Source: Tetradesmus obliquus
Lineage: Eukaryota > Chlorophyta > Chlorophyceae > Sphaeropleales > Scenedesmaceae
NCBI GenBank assembly: GCA_030272155.1
Contig: CP126198.1
Span: 5,084,001 to 5,148,000, forward strand
DNA: 64,000 nucleotides
Direction: 5' to 3'
This document shows positions 33,201 through 45,025 of the stretch, piece by piece (the stretch's first letter is position 1; the number at the start of each line of letters is the position of its first letter). A program made the position numbers and the translations under genes. Under the pieces are notes generated by a model. It saw nothing but the letters and a program-made list of their open reading frames with translations. It did no database searches and was not told the origin of the DNA.

Positions 33201-35477
33201 TGACTTTTTTGGCATGGAGGAGGCAACGCGCAGACATGTTGCAGGGCGGCCACAGCCAACTGCTTGTGAATATCCTACTTATCACTGGTTTTGCAGCAAC
33301 TCCATCATACTGATTATAAGGCACTAAATATTGGCAATTTGGTCTTTCTGCTGCTGCAGAGAGCACCCGGGAGTCGCTTGATGGTGATGCGGGCAGTGCC
33401 ACCAAGTACCCTGTGCTCTTTGCGCCGCCGCCAGCCACAGCTGGCACACTGGGCTCCACATCCGCAGCACATGCAGCGCCTGGCGGCAGCAGCAGCACGG
33501 CAGACTGGAGGCAGCCACAGCTGCGCAGCGGCAGGCCAGGTGCCACCTTGGCCGGGCGCAGCACCGCTGCCAGCAACAGCTCCCACAGAAGTGGCAAGAA
33601 GGGCCAGCGCACATCCCTGCCTGCTGCTGCTGCTGCGCCGAAGGTCACGCCCTGGGCCAACCTGGAGCAGCAGATCAGCGAGCGGCAGAGCCTGCAGCAG
33701 CAGCAGCTGGAGAAGCAGCTGGCGGTGGAGCGGCGGCTGGCAGAGCAGCAGGCGCTGCTCAAGCAGCAGCTGGAGGCGCTGCGGCAGATGCGCTCGCGCA
33801 GCCCGTCACCGATGCGCGGCACAACTCACAGCTCTGTTGCAACATCCGGTGGCTGCTCATCGGTGTATGGGCTGAACAGTAATAGTACATGTGGTGGCCG
33901 CAGTGCTGGATCCCGCAGCGGGTCGCCGAGCCACCACCGGCCTGGTGCCGGCAGCAGGGCTGGGCGCAGCCGCAGCCCGGCGCCAGGCGGCTGCAGCAGC
34001 GCTGCTGCTGTCGGCAGCTCCGCGGTGAATGTGGGGGACCTGCTGGGCTCTGCTGGCGCTGTGCAGCACCGCAGCAGGCATGTGACGCCACAGAGGAGCA
34101 GGAGGGATGATATGATGCCCAACCAGCAGCAGCAGCAGCAGCAGGATATGTTCTGCATGCAGCAGCAGGGGCAGCCCATGGAGGGTGTTGCGTCCCTGGC
34201 AGGAAGCAAGAAGCAGCTGCGAGCTGCAGCAGAGAGTCTGCTGACTAGCCTGGAGCATGGGACGCCAATGTGCCCTGATGCTTTGGCAAGCCTGCTGGGC
34301 GCCTGCAATGACCCGGCTGCAGCCTCAGCAGCTGCTGCACTGGCAGCAAGCACAACAGCAGCGCAGGAAGTGGCAGCAATGCAGGGGCAGCCAGGGAGGA
34401 CAGCAGCTGGGGTTGCAGCAGTGCTTGGGTATGGTGGCTCTGCAAGTGGTATGCCGATTGGAACGCAGCTTGCAAGCCCGGCACAGGATGCCCGCATGCA
34501 GCAGCAGGTAGCTGCCAACAGCAGCAACAGCAGCAGCAGCAGCAGCAGTACACAGCCCAAGAAGAAGCCATTTGTGTTGGTGCTTCCAGGGCATGACACA
34601 GCCACACCCAACCAGCAGCAGCAGCAGCAGCAAGTCATTGCGAGGAGCAGCAGCAGGAGCACCGCCGGCGGCAGCGCTGGCAGTAGCACCTTCAAGATCC
34701 CCAAAGGCCTGCTCTCCCTGAGCTTCAAGAAGAAGAGCCCTAAACCGCCCAGCCAGCAGCGCCCTAAGACCTACCGCGCCTTCTACCGCCAGCCGGGCAT
34801 GTCGCCTAAAGCTCCAGCTGTCAAGTACTCCAGCTTCAAGCTGTCTGCAAAGCTGCTGCACCCTAAGCTGCCTAACAGCCCGCGGCTGATGCTGATCAGC
34901 CCATCGAGCCGCTTCAACAGCCGCCGCATTTTGGCGGGCCTCAACAGCACGGCAGCGCAGCAGGCGGCTGCAGATGCAGACCCGGCACTGCCAGGTGTGG
35001 AGGGGTTTGGGGTTGAGGCGCTGGCAGCGATGAAGGATGCTTGCAGGGTCAATGCACTGGCGGCAGCCGGCATGTTCAGGGGCACCAGCAGCAGCAGCGC
35101 GGGGTGGAGCTTGCGGACGCAGCAGAGCTTTGCAGTGAGTGGCGAGGTGAATGCAGACGCAGCAGATGAGGAGACGGCAGGGACGTCGGCGCCCAACCCG
35201 GCGGTGCTCTGCACGACAGATTCGACTGCGCAGCTGCACTGCGGCTTGGGTAGCGTGCACGGCTCTGCTGCCGGCAGCGCGTTGGCTGGCTTGGGCAGCG
35301 CTGCGGGAGCGGCAGCAGCGGCTGTTGCTGCTGCTGTGGCGCAGGCGCAAGCTGCTGCCATGTCAAATAATACTGCAAGCCCAGCAGCAGGCAGAACTGG
35401 TGGTTCTCCAGCATCCTCCTCGCCACATACATCAGCCCTGGCGAGTCCCAAGCAGCCAGCCTCACCAGCAAGTCGTT

Positions 35478-35512
<35 letters not shown>

Positions 35513-36944
35513 AGGCGCCCCGGCAGTGCAAGCCCCAGCAAGCCACCTGCATATGTGCCTGTGAGACGTGCCACTGCAGATGTTGCCGGCCTGCAGCGCA
35601 GCAGCCCAGTGCAAGGCAGGACTGCAGGCAGCCAGGCGGCAGGCGCAGGCGGGGGCTATGGCAAGGGAGCAGCAGCAGCAGCCGGCAGCAGCAGCAGCAG
35701 CAGCGTGGCAGGGCCGAGGCGTGCAACTGTGGATGCTGGGTCAAAGGGCTCACTGCACATGATGAGCCGCAACAGCTACTTGCAGGTGAGAGCCACACAT
35801 GGCATTGGACACTTGGAACATGTGCAACCCCAGATATGCACAATGTGCATTACTGTTGTTTCAACTGTAAACTTTATATGGTCCTTATCTGACCTTGCTG
35901 CACTGTTGTTGTCCGCTTTGCAGTTCCTGAAGCACGGCCCCCCTGACGCGGCAGGCGGCAAGGCTAGCGCAGCCAAGGGCGCCGCAAGCTCACCGCCTGC
36001 AGCAACAGGCAAGGTTGCAGCAGATACAGCTGCGCTACAGCCCCAGCAGCAGCAGCAGGGGGCAGCCGCTGCTGAAGGGCTGCCGTCTCCGGCTTCTCCA
36101 GGGGCGCTGGCAGCAGCCAGCGGCAGCAACAGCTTCAGCCAGAGCCCAGCAGGAGGCTCCAACGCTGCTGCTGCTGCTGCTGCTGAGGTGGCAGCAAGGC
36201 AGGCTGCCTCACAGATTGCATCACTAGCGCTCAGCTCTATGCTTGGCAGGAGCAGCGGCAGAGACAGTTACGTCAGTGAGGGCGTGAGTGAGCTGGGAGG
36301 CACCCTGAGTGAGCTCGGCAGTGCAGGGGGCCAGGGTCTGTATGAGGGGCCATCCAGTGTTTGGAGTGCAGGGGGTGTAGGCAGTGAGGGTGGGACGCCG
36401 TCCGAGTATGCGGCGCGCTCGGCGGCAGCAGCAGCAGTGGCAGCGGTGTCTGCTGCTGCAGATGCCAGGGCTGCGGAGGCGCGTGCTGCGGCGGAAGCGG
36501 CACTGCTGGCGGCGGGTGTGCAGATGTCTGTGAGCATTGCGCCGCAGGCACATACGGTGACGCCTGTGTTTGCTGACCGGGCTCCTGCCAACGGGCAGCA
36601 GGCGGCAACCGCAGGGCTGGGAGGTGTGGCGGTTCGTATGCCTGCTGTCAGCAGCAATGTGATGGGGGAGAGGGGCTTGCAGCAGGGGCAGCTTGGCACT
36701 CAGCTGGAGCAGCTGCGCTGGGAGAAGGCCCTGCAGGAGGAGCAGCAGCGCCAGCAGGAGCGCCATCTGCTGCAGCAGCTGCAGCAGCAGCAGCTCCAGC
36801 AACAGCAGCAACAGCAGCAGCTCCAGCAGCAGCTGCAGCAGCAGCAGCTGGACAGCCAGCAGCAGCAGCAGGCACTGATTCAGCAGCTGCAGCAGCTAGT
36901 GTTGCTCCAGCAGCAGCAGTCTGGCGCAGTGCCGCTGCAGGCAC

Positions 36945-36980
<36 letters not shown>

Positions 36981-37210
36981 TGCTGTCAGCTCCATCACTG
37001 GCATGGCAGCTGCAGCCTCACCAGGTGCAGCAAATGCTGCCAGTGCAGCAACAGCAGCAGCCAGGATGGCAGGCGGCATTCCTGCAGCAGCAGCAGCAGC
37101 AGTCAACCCCTCCTCTGAGCCCCAGCCAGCACCAGGGATCTTGGGGCAGGGCTGCTGCTGTGTCTCCATGCCAGCTTGGTAGCCCAGGTGCACCAGGGTT
37201 TGGGTGTTAA
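30277..37210 (+). CDS. Unknown 1917-residue Ala/Ser/Gln-rich protein
   Basis: I do not recognise the family. Seven exons keep phase throughout: 30277-30316, 30521-31060, 31265-31437, 31640-32614, 32863-33175, 33360-35785 and 35924-37210, ending TAA. The start is MQKSSSYGEKCMP. Non-repetitive islands include VFACCFGGGAQSDEEKEHKP near the middle, FSIKAHHYV followed by GVPGDTSAISAFVFGPAG across exons 4/5, SCLADFFGMEE-like sequence lost at the exon 5 donor, and a basic stretch FKIPKGLLSLSFKKKSPKPP continuing to KTYRAFYRQPG. Helical Gln/Glu-rich segments (EQQISERQSLQQQQLEKQLA) suggest coiled coils. The C-terminal 200 residues are mostly Gln. Many SP motifs imply phosphorylation. A scaffold or regulatory role is possible but is inference. 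No exon echoes occur in this gene. Confidence 0.85.
36765..36985 (+). repeat. CAG repeat region, poly-Gln
   Basis: Interrupted CAG runs encode long Gln stretches near the C-terminus of the 1917-residue protein. The longest pure block is at about 36950-36979. Confidence 0.9.
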
Positions 37211-38503
37211 GCAGCGCGGTACTGCAGCAGTGGTAGTGGTTTAAAGCTGCACATGGTGTGACGTGATGGCATGCAGCAATTGTTTGGGTCGCTGGCAGAG
37301 CAGCAGCGTACATGTGTGTTCATGTGTTGCCACAGGCCTGAGGCCTGCAGGTGCTGCGGTGACAAGGTATGCAGCAGTCGCATGTTTTGAAAGGCAAGTG
37401 AAAATGCTTGACTGTGCGTATTGGCCAGAGGAATTAAGCCCAAATGTGGAGGCTTTGAACACGTGTGCTCAGTGTTGGGGTGTCAGTTTGTTGAAGCAGT
37501 TCGGGCACAGTCCGACTGAGTCTGTTTGACATGTGAGCTTCACCCACTGACAGGTCTTGCGTCAGTGCAACCGGTTGGTCGTGCAACAGGAGAACCGTCG
37601 TGGACAGATTTGAGATCTTACAAGCAGGTCACTTGGGATCCCCTGCAATTGGCTTTGTTTGGTAGAACACATGGTGTAAATTCGTTCTTACACATAGCCG
37701 GTCCATGCCTGAAGCAGATGAACAATCTGCACCAAAATTGCAACAACACGTTGCATTGACACTGCCCAGCTTGGCTGCACCTGCAACGCCTTTTATGCCC
37801 ACATATAACTTTGAATGGCGTCCATGTGAGGACGGCAGCTGCACAGCAGGCAAGCTGAGCACCGCCACAACCGCCAGGTCCTCTGCTTCACGCCCTCGCT
37901 TACAAGCTCTGCCTCCTGCAAGACTACTCACCACAACATTCTACCTACATCTAGGTACAGTGCTGCAACACTGATGCTGCTGTCGATGCCCAGTACCGTA
38001 ATGGGCAGTGGCACTGCCAGGCAAAAGCAAAGTGCTCTCTGAGCCGGCACCTCAAAAATCGACGCAGGAGCCCGGATGCAGCTGATGCCAAGACACCTTC
38101 CCCATCATCATCAACTGCATCGGCGTACAAGCGGTTGTTAGGCGTGTGTAAGGGCTTTCCTGTCATGTCTGCCCACCCCTCTTGATTTGATGCCGTCCAA
38201 TGTAAGTGCCAGATGCAGCGGCTCGTTGAGCCAGCTCCAGGCTAACAACAAATTTGCTTAGGGGACGTTTCTCATTTTCCAGGAACACCCTGTGTGTATG
38301 TTATCCAGAGCCCCACACAAAAGCCTGTTGGTTGTCTCGACTTCCTTTCCTATCGCTTCGTCCCTCCTGCTGTCGCAGGGCTATACTGATTGGATGCGGA
38401 TATCGTTGTTCTGATTGGAAAAGAAGCTCTTAAATAGTTTGTATGCTGGATGGTCTGCAGCTGGCTGAGGCAGCTAGTTCAAGCATCGCTCTGAACCGAG
38501 GCA
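37211..38503. other. Intergenic, 3' flank plus unresolved small ORF
   Basis: Downstream of the TAA at 37210, a TGTAA at 37675 could be the algal-type polyadenylation signal. An open plus-strand segment around 37967-38184 encodes a basic stretch (CSLSRHLKNRRRSP) ending in TGA. It has no clear start or splice partner. A short AT-richer segment with TTAAATAG near 38430 precedes the next gene and may be its core promoter. Confidence 0.4.
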
Positions 38504-40968
38504 GATGGTGCCTTGGGGTCGCCAGGTGAGACTAATGATGCCTCGCACGCAGCGGTGCATTGCCTTGCAGTTGGAGCTGGCAAAACCGATCGAAAATGGA
38601 CTCTGCCAGCGAGCCTATGCTTCTTTCTATCTGGTGTGGCCGGCAGCACTGCTGCATGCATTATCATTGAGATAAGAACTGCAATTGTGAAACAAGGTGC
38701 TGTTTGCTGCGCTCCTGATGCTGTGCCATCACTGTCCTGTGTGAGGAAACTGCTGCTGTGTAGGCAAACACCCCAATTCACTCGCGGTGCCTGCTGCGTG
38801 TCAACCACAGGGAATCAAGCGTCAATCAAGCAAAGTTGGACCCGTTAACGTGCTGCAGACGTATGCCCAGGGCCCTGCAGACATTGAGTTGTTCACTGAC
38901 AGCTGCGCACCACTCAGCTACCTGTCATACAGTGAGCTGCTGCTAGCTTTCCCCAGCGGCAGCGTGCCCCAGCAGCCCTTTGACCTCAAGTCCGTGCAGT
39001 GGCAGCTCCAGTCAGCCACTGCTCCAGGCAGCAAGCGGCTGGTGCATCTTGCAGTGTTAGTGCCTGCAAGCAGCAGCGATCTCCTGCAGCCACCTGTGTG
39101 TGCTGCTTTGACGTCTGGCCATTTTGACCTGCAGCAGGACGCCAGCAAGGCTTTCCTGCCAGGCTACGAGCAGCAGCACAGCAACGCAGCTAACAGCCAC
39201 TTCAACAGCATCAGCAAGCAGCAGCGCCCTCCGCGCAACGGCAGCATGGCAAGCAGCGGCGACGGCTCTGGCAACCGCCACAAGCGGCAGCAGCTGCTCA
39301 CGCAGAGCGACTACGAGCACTCTGGCGACGAGGGCGCTCTTCAGCAGTATCAGCACGGCAGCAGCGGCAGCCCTGGCAATGGCTTCTATGCCAACGGCAA
39401 GAGCAGCCAGCACTCGCCGCAGAAGCAGCATCAGCAGCGCTCGCACGATGGTGCCAGGGAGCACGAGAGCCGCAAGTTCACACGCAACATTTTGAACGCA
39501 AGCAGCAAGAAGGAGTCCCTTGAGCGCTACAAGGCAATCATCAGCCTCATAGAGTCCTGCAAGCGGCGCCTGGCAGCGCTGCCGCAGCTGCAGCAGCCCG
39601 GAGCCTCTCCTGCAAGCATCTCCTGGGGCTGCGAGCCGGCCTGCTCGCTGCTGCAGGCCGTGCTCGATGTGGGCGAGGCGCTGGCGAGCTTTGGCAACAG
39701 CCACTTCCCGGAGCACAGCAACGAGGGGCGTGCAATTTTGGCGGGCGACTACCGCGCGCTGCTGCGGCAGTACCTCTCGCAGTTTGGGTTCATGTTTGCA
39801 GCGGCCACCAAGGAGCAGCTGCCGCATGACCTGCAGGTGTGTGTAGGTGCTGCTGAGCAGCTCCGTTATCGCTTGCTTGTTTGTTTGTAAAGGCGGCCGT
39901 CAGAAGCAGTGTCGTGCAGAGTTGGCTGCTGCTTAGGCCTCTGCACTGTGGTATCCTTGCACATGCAGCAGCAGCAGCAGCAGCACAGCATCTACTAGCG
40001 CACAGCACGAGGTCACTGATCCTCGCTCAAACCGTTACCGTGCTGCTTCTTTGCTCTCGCCGTGCATGCCAACTGTTGTTGCTACTTCGCGCATTCAACC
40101 TGCAGGAGGAGGTGCAGTCAGTTGGCAGCCTGCTGGCCACGCGCTGCGAGGCATACGACCTGCTGTACGATCAGCTGGTGCGGCATGTGGGGCTGGAGGG
40201 ACGCGGCGGGCCTTCTACACTTGTGCTCAACCACAACAGCGCAGCTGCGAGCCCGCACACTACTATTACAGCTAATCCCACCAACACCACCACAGCCAGC
40301 TCCAGCAGCAAGGCCAAGGCGGTGAACAAGGGCCTGGGCGGCGCAGCGATTGCAGCAGCGGGGCTTGCAGGTGGGTGGGCTTTGCAGGGTGTTGGAAGGT
40401 GTTGGTTGACGGATGCGCAGCTGCCGTTGAGTTTGACATGGGTGTGCCTAGTACTGTGCCCCCAGTATCATGAGGTTCAGCATTTGCTCCTGCTACTCTG
40501 CCACGCTCACAGCAGCGCAACCAGTACGCACACAGATGTCAGGTATCCAATTTGGCTGTGCTGACTGTTCCACCTGCCTTCTTGTGCTCCTTCTGATCTG
40601 CAGGGCTGCTGCTGGTGCGCATGATGCGCGGGGGCAGCGGCGGCGGCGGCCGCGGCGGCAGCCGCAGCAAGCGCGGCAGCAGCAGCAGCGCCGCAGCTGG
40701 CTCGTCCTCGCTCTCAGGCCAGCAGCAGCGGCTGCGCATCCCCAAGGGCAAGAACGGCCGCGAGCTGCTGCTGGTGAGCCAGCTGAGCGCCTGCGGGGAC
40801 GAGATGCGGCGTGCGAGGGCTAATGAGGAGCTGCTGAAGGACGATTGGCGGCTGGGCAGGCAGGTGCGGCTGGCGTGGCCGCCCGGGCCGCCGCTGCCGC
40901 CTGGGTATGCTGAGCTGGCGCCTGATGCGTGCAATGTGAGCCAGCTGCTGCAGGAGATGTATGGCTGA
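38504..40968 (+). CDS. Unknown protein with C-terminal membrane segment
   Basis: Four exons keep phase: 38504-38524, 38811-39836, 40106-40370 and 40604-40968, giving 558 residues. The first exon is only seven codons (MVPWGRQ) before a GTGAGA donor, so the 5' end is slightly less certain than the rest. The body has a conserved-looking N-terminal part (GPADIELFTDSCAPLSYLSY), a Ser/His/Gln-rich middle, then a helical region (KKESLERYKAIISLIESC to QYLSQFGFMFAAATKEQ). A glycine-rich hydrophobic segment, GLGGAAIAAAGLAGLLLV, is formed across the exon 3/4 junction. It is followed by a basic Gly/Arg/Ser stretch and RIPKGKNGRELLLVSQLSAC. The membrane segment suggests an organelle or endomembrane protein. 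I do not recognise the family. Confidence 0.82.
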
Positions 40969-43094
40969 GTGGCTGGGGGTGAGGCGGTGTGGGGCTGAGT
41001 GAGGCGGCTGTGTGTTTTGGGGTGGTGTGCAGAGTGTGACGCTCTTCTTGCAGGACAGCTGTGTCGCGCACCTTGCCTGCATGCGGAGCTCTGGTTAGTG
41101 GCGAGTTGTGTACGCAAGGTGGGCTGGCGTTGTGTCGTGATGGGTACTGCAGTGCTGGGCGGTGGGTGTGTTGGGTGGCGCAGCTGCGCTGCGCATGGGG
41201 CGCAGTCATGTGGCTTTCTTGACGGTGCTTTGAGTGTGCCAGGTGGAGCCTGTGAGCTGTACTAGAGGTGGTGTTGCGTGTTGAGGAGCACCTGTTGCGG
41301 GTAGTTGCTGGCTTGGGTTTTGGCAAGCCTGCAACACACACGCACGCATGCGGCTTATGCAGCTGGTGGTGGTCAGCGGCGATGGATATGCGCTGGGAGC
41401 TTTTGCTGTCTCGAGGCGTGGTGTGTGTTGACCGCTGCATTTGATGCTGCTTCGTGGTAATAGATCAGTGGGCAGCACATGGCACGGCGTCACGCAAGCA
41501 AATGTGTGGGCAAGGGTGGTCGAGATGGTGCTATGTTTGGTGGGTGTGTACATGTGTGTTGGGCAGGCTAGCGGGCAGAGACGTCAGCAATTCACATCAG
41601 TGTTGGAGGGGTGCGGGGTAGGTCAGGACACATTCCTGCAACGTGTCTGCTGCTTGCGGGTGCAGCTCCTTTTATGGGCTGTGCTTTGCGTTCATCAGCG
41701 TCAGGCACTGCTGTTAAGGAACGTTTACAATTGCTGCACCGATTGTTGCTTGCCTCATTGTTGGTGCTCATCCACAGTGTTTCAGCTGTCAGTAGGGTAG
41801 CTGGATAGTAGCACTGGGCACATCGAGTGCATGTGCTGCTGCTGACTGGGAAAGGTTGCAGTGTGTGTATGCTCAGCATATGCAGAAGCTCTGCATGCCT
41901 TCACTGCTTGACTGATGGCGCGCCTCAGCCAGGATGACAGTAGGCAGGGCAGGCGTAGATGACTGTTGTCAAGCTGCTTGTTTGGCTGCGTGATGCTCAT
42001 TTTGCGCGCGCACGATTTTGGTAGGCGCAACAGGGTGGGGTATGTCAGGATGGAGCACTGTCTCGCGTGGGGCCACTAGTTTCCGGTCTGCTTTGATGTC
42101 GTGCTTGCCTCCAGTGAATGTGACGGCAGGCTGCATGCGCACACCTAATCATTAAAACCAGCTCATATGGTCAGGAAGTTGTTGAGTGCGTCTTGAGAGT
42201 CACAGGGTTGCAAGTCGCACAGCCGCCGTGGATGTGCCTGGACGGCAATGCAATTACCTGCTTCAGGCTTGCTTGTGGCTGTTCTGAGGTGTATGTGTTT
42301 TATTCTTGGCTATGCAAATCTGCTGTTGGTGCACCAATACGTGATGTAAGATTGGACTCCAAGTTGAGATGGCATCTCCGCATACCTGCACTCAGCCTCA
42401 AAAATACCGCCATGGACGCTGCAGTGTGTTTGTACGATCTGGTACAGCAGAGCATGCGTCACCGTCCTGCATGCAGTGTGCGCACACGTGCTCGCCATTG
42501 GCAGCCACACTGTGGCATGGCATGCCTTCCGAAGGCTGCGGCAGTATAACCTAGCCGTTGCTGCGGCCAATCGCAATCCAACTGCCAGCTGACAATGATG
42601 AGGGTAACGTTACAGTGGTGTGTCTGAGCAGCTACACCGCCACAGACACCGGATGAAATTGAAGCTGACGGCCACACAGCCCAAACTGTCACTCACAGAC
42701 AAGTATTAACATGGAGTTTTCAGAGTTTTTTTAGCATGCGACGCAGATGCTGGGCCATGTCAACCACGCTACTGCATGTCACAGGGGACGAATGCAAAGA
42801 AGGTCAACAAGCCAGTAGCGCTACAACAGAGCTCACAACGCTCACACTTGAAGCAAGTGCCATCCGTGTCACCTGAAATTAGCAATGGGTGAACATTGAT
42901 ATCCAGCCACAGTCAAAGCCACAGTCAAACCAAGCTATTGCTTGGATAGTGGCAATCCTATCGAGCATGCCGCGCAGCAGGTGCCCTGCACAGCAGCAGG
43001 CCGGCTGGTGCATGGCACTGCCACACTCTGCAGGACAGCAAACCCCTTAATCATGCAATCCACGGATCCTGACCGTCACTGACAGAAGCACAAC
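40969..43094. other. Intergenic, no supported gene
   Basis: This is downstream flank of the 38504-40968 gene. It is GT-rich on the plus strand for the first 700 bases, then has mixed composition. No exon with credible splice sites or family resemblance was seen on either strand. Confidence 0.4.
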
Positions 43095-43598
43095 ATGGGC
43101 AGCAGCAGCAGCAGCAGTGGCTTCATTGCACTGTCGACAGCAGCTATACAGATGCCCAACCATGCCGTATTGTGCCACACACTTTTCAAGGGGGTAGTGA
43201 TATACAAGGCACAGGGCATACCAAACGACTATGGGACGCACGCACAGCTGCACAGGCAAGCAATATCTGATCCTGCACAGCTCTACGTGTATGTGTACAA
43301 TGCCGCCGCAATCATTGCTAGTGCTGTAAACACACTGCAGCATGCTGATGTCCAAAGATACCAGATCCTTCACCTCCGACATGTGCTGAGTCAGCAGCAC
43401 ATGCAGCTGGACCTACTGCAACAGCACCTGGCAATGGACAGCGGCTATAAGCAGGTGACCAGTCAAGCACGTGCATCCATGCCTCCACCTCCAAAAAGAA
43501 GGTCGGACACCTTTGGGATACCGCTGGTGGTCTGGCCACCGTGCTCGGCACCGCGACCTTTTTGGCAAGTTTGCAAACCCCAAGAAAACCCTACCTAG
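43095..43598 (+). CDS. Isolated 167-codon open frame, unknown
   Basis: An ATG-initiated frame (MGSSSSSSGFIALSTAAIQM) runs 167 codons to TAG. It contains a helical stretch (QRYQILHLRHVLSQQHMQLD) and ends with a basic Pro-rich tail. The frame is then open in another register to about 43695, which could indicate a frameshift. It has little CAG repeat. It could be a small intronless gene or a mobile-element fragment; I found no terminal repeats and no recognisable domain. Confidence 0.3.
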   Translation: MGSSSSSSGFIALSTAAIQMPNHAVLCHTLFKGVVIYKAQGIPNDYGTHAQLHRQAISDPAQLYVYVYNAAAIIASAVNTLQHADVQRYQILHLRHVLSQQHMQLDLLQQHLAMDSGYKQVTSQARASMPPPPKRRSDTFGIPLVVWPPCSAPRPFWQVCKPQENPT

Positions 43599-44935
43599 GC
43601 TGTCACAAATGACAGCGTTGTCAACTCCTATGCCGCTGAAAGACCCCTACGTGCTGCCTTACAGCCAGCCGCAACTCCGGCTGCGGGCAGCTTAAACGCC
43701 AAAATAATAGCCGTGTAACAGGCTTGTAACAAGCGAGCCAGATCAGGCGAGTCACCGGCAATCCCTGCTGACCCGGTCAGGAGGGTGTGGCATGCTGCAG
43801 GAAGCAGCGCGTGAAGGCGCAGGCTTGTCAGTCTGGAGCTGTCATGTAACAACGTAACATAACAACTGCAATGGGGTCAGAGCATTAGCGAGACAGTTAT
43901 GTCTGTCTGTCAAGGTGCGGCCATCAAAGCCATGCCAACACATCCAGAACTGCACTCAGAACTGACGCAATACATACACACACAAAAGCACACCAACCCA
44001 GCAGGGAGTTGAACACAATACCATAATACGTGCTCTTGCTGAAGCAAGCACAGTTGTGTACAACCTGCTGCAGGGTAGCTAAATCATAGGCAGCCGCCCC
44101 CAGCAATGCAAGCAGCACCAATTGGCATGCATTTCTTCAGCTGCGAGAACACACCGCGCAAGCTGCAACATGCATCAGCCGCCGCCGCCGCATGCCTTAT
44201 CTCACTACATATAACGCACAGCACAGCAGAAGCAGCACCGTTGAAGTTGGCTGAATCACACACGCCACACACACATGTGTTTAAACGAAACCAACACAAC
44301 ACCTCTGCGCAAGCCTGCTTCATGATGATATCAGCGAGACTGCAGAGGTACAATGTTGCTGAATGTCATCACACCACCTCAGCAGCACCTGTTCAACCTC
44401 AGCTGCCTCTCATATTGCCGCAACAACACAAGCAGCTGCGCCACACCCGCAAGCCGCTAAGCAGGCCTCCAAACTTTGCAACCGGCTGCCTAGCTGCTGC
44501 CACCACTGCTGCTGCTGCTGCCGCCGCCATCGTCTCAACCCCTCAAGGGTTTGGGCCACTGTTCCGTCACCACACACCAGCCTGCTTGCGCCCCTAGCAA
44601 CGCCAACTGTCAACAGCACAGCAGTGCTGACAACATGATGATAGAAATTGCCCCCGGACCCCTCTTCTGACACACCTCATCCCCTGTGCTGCCATCTGCT
44701 GCCAGCAGCACTGCGCAACAACACTTCAAACGGCACCAGCCACCTACGGCTGCTGCTGCTGCTGGTGCACAGTTCCTTTTGGCTGTGCAGACCTGCCTGA
44801 TCCACTCTGCAGCAGAACCGACTACACCACCAGTCCTGCAGGATAGCTTGCTGCTGCTGCTGCTGCGCTGCACAGTCTCGTGTGGCTGTGCCTGTGGCGG
44901 CCTGCCTAATCCACTCTGCAGCAAAACTGACTGCA
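43599..44935. other. Downstream flank of the retinoblastoma-related gene
   Basis: No gene is supported. This should contain the 3' untranslated region of the minus-strand gene ending at 44936. A few CTG tracts occur. Confidence 0.4.
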
Positions 44936-44965
44936 CTATGAGTCCTGCAGGATCGCTTGCTGCTG
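44820..44965 (-). repeat. Tandem duplication of the retinoblastoma-related gene's 3' end
   Basis: The last codons and flank (ATCCTGCAGGACT and TCTGCTGCAGAGTGGAT) around the stop at 44936 are repeated about 100 bp downstream near 44800-44860. The repeat is diverged and its stop codon is not preserved. Confidence 0.75.
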
Positions 44966-44989
44966 CCTGCCAAACCTGCCCGCCTCACC

Positions 44990-45025
<36 letters not shown>

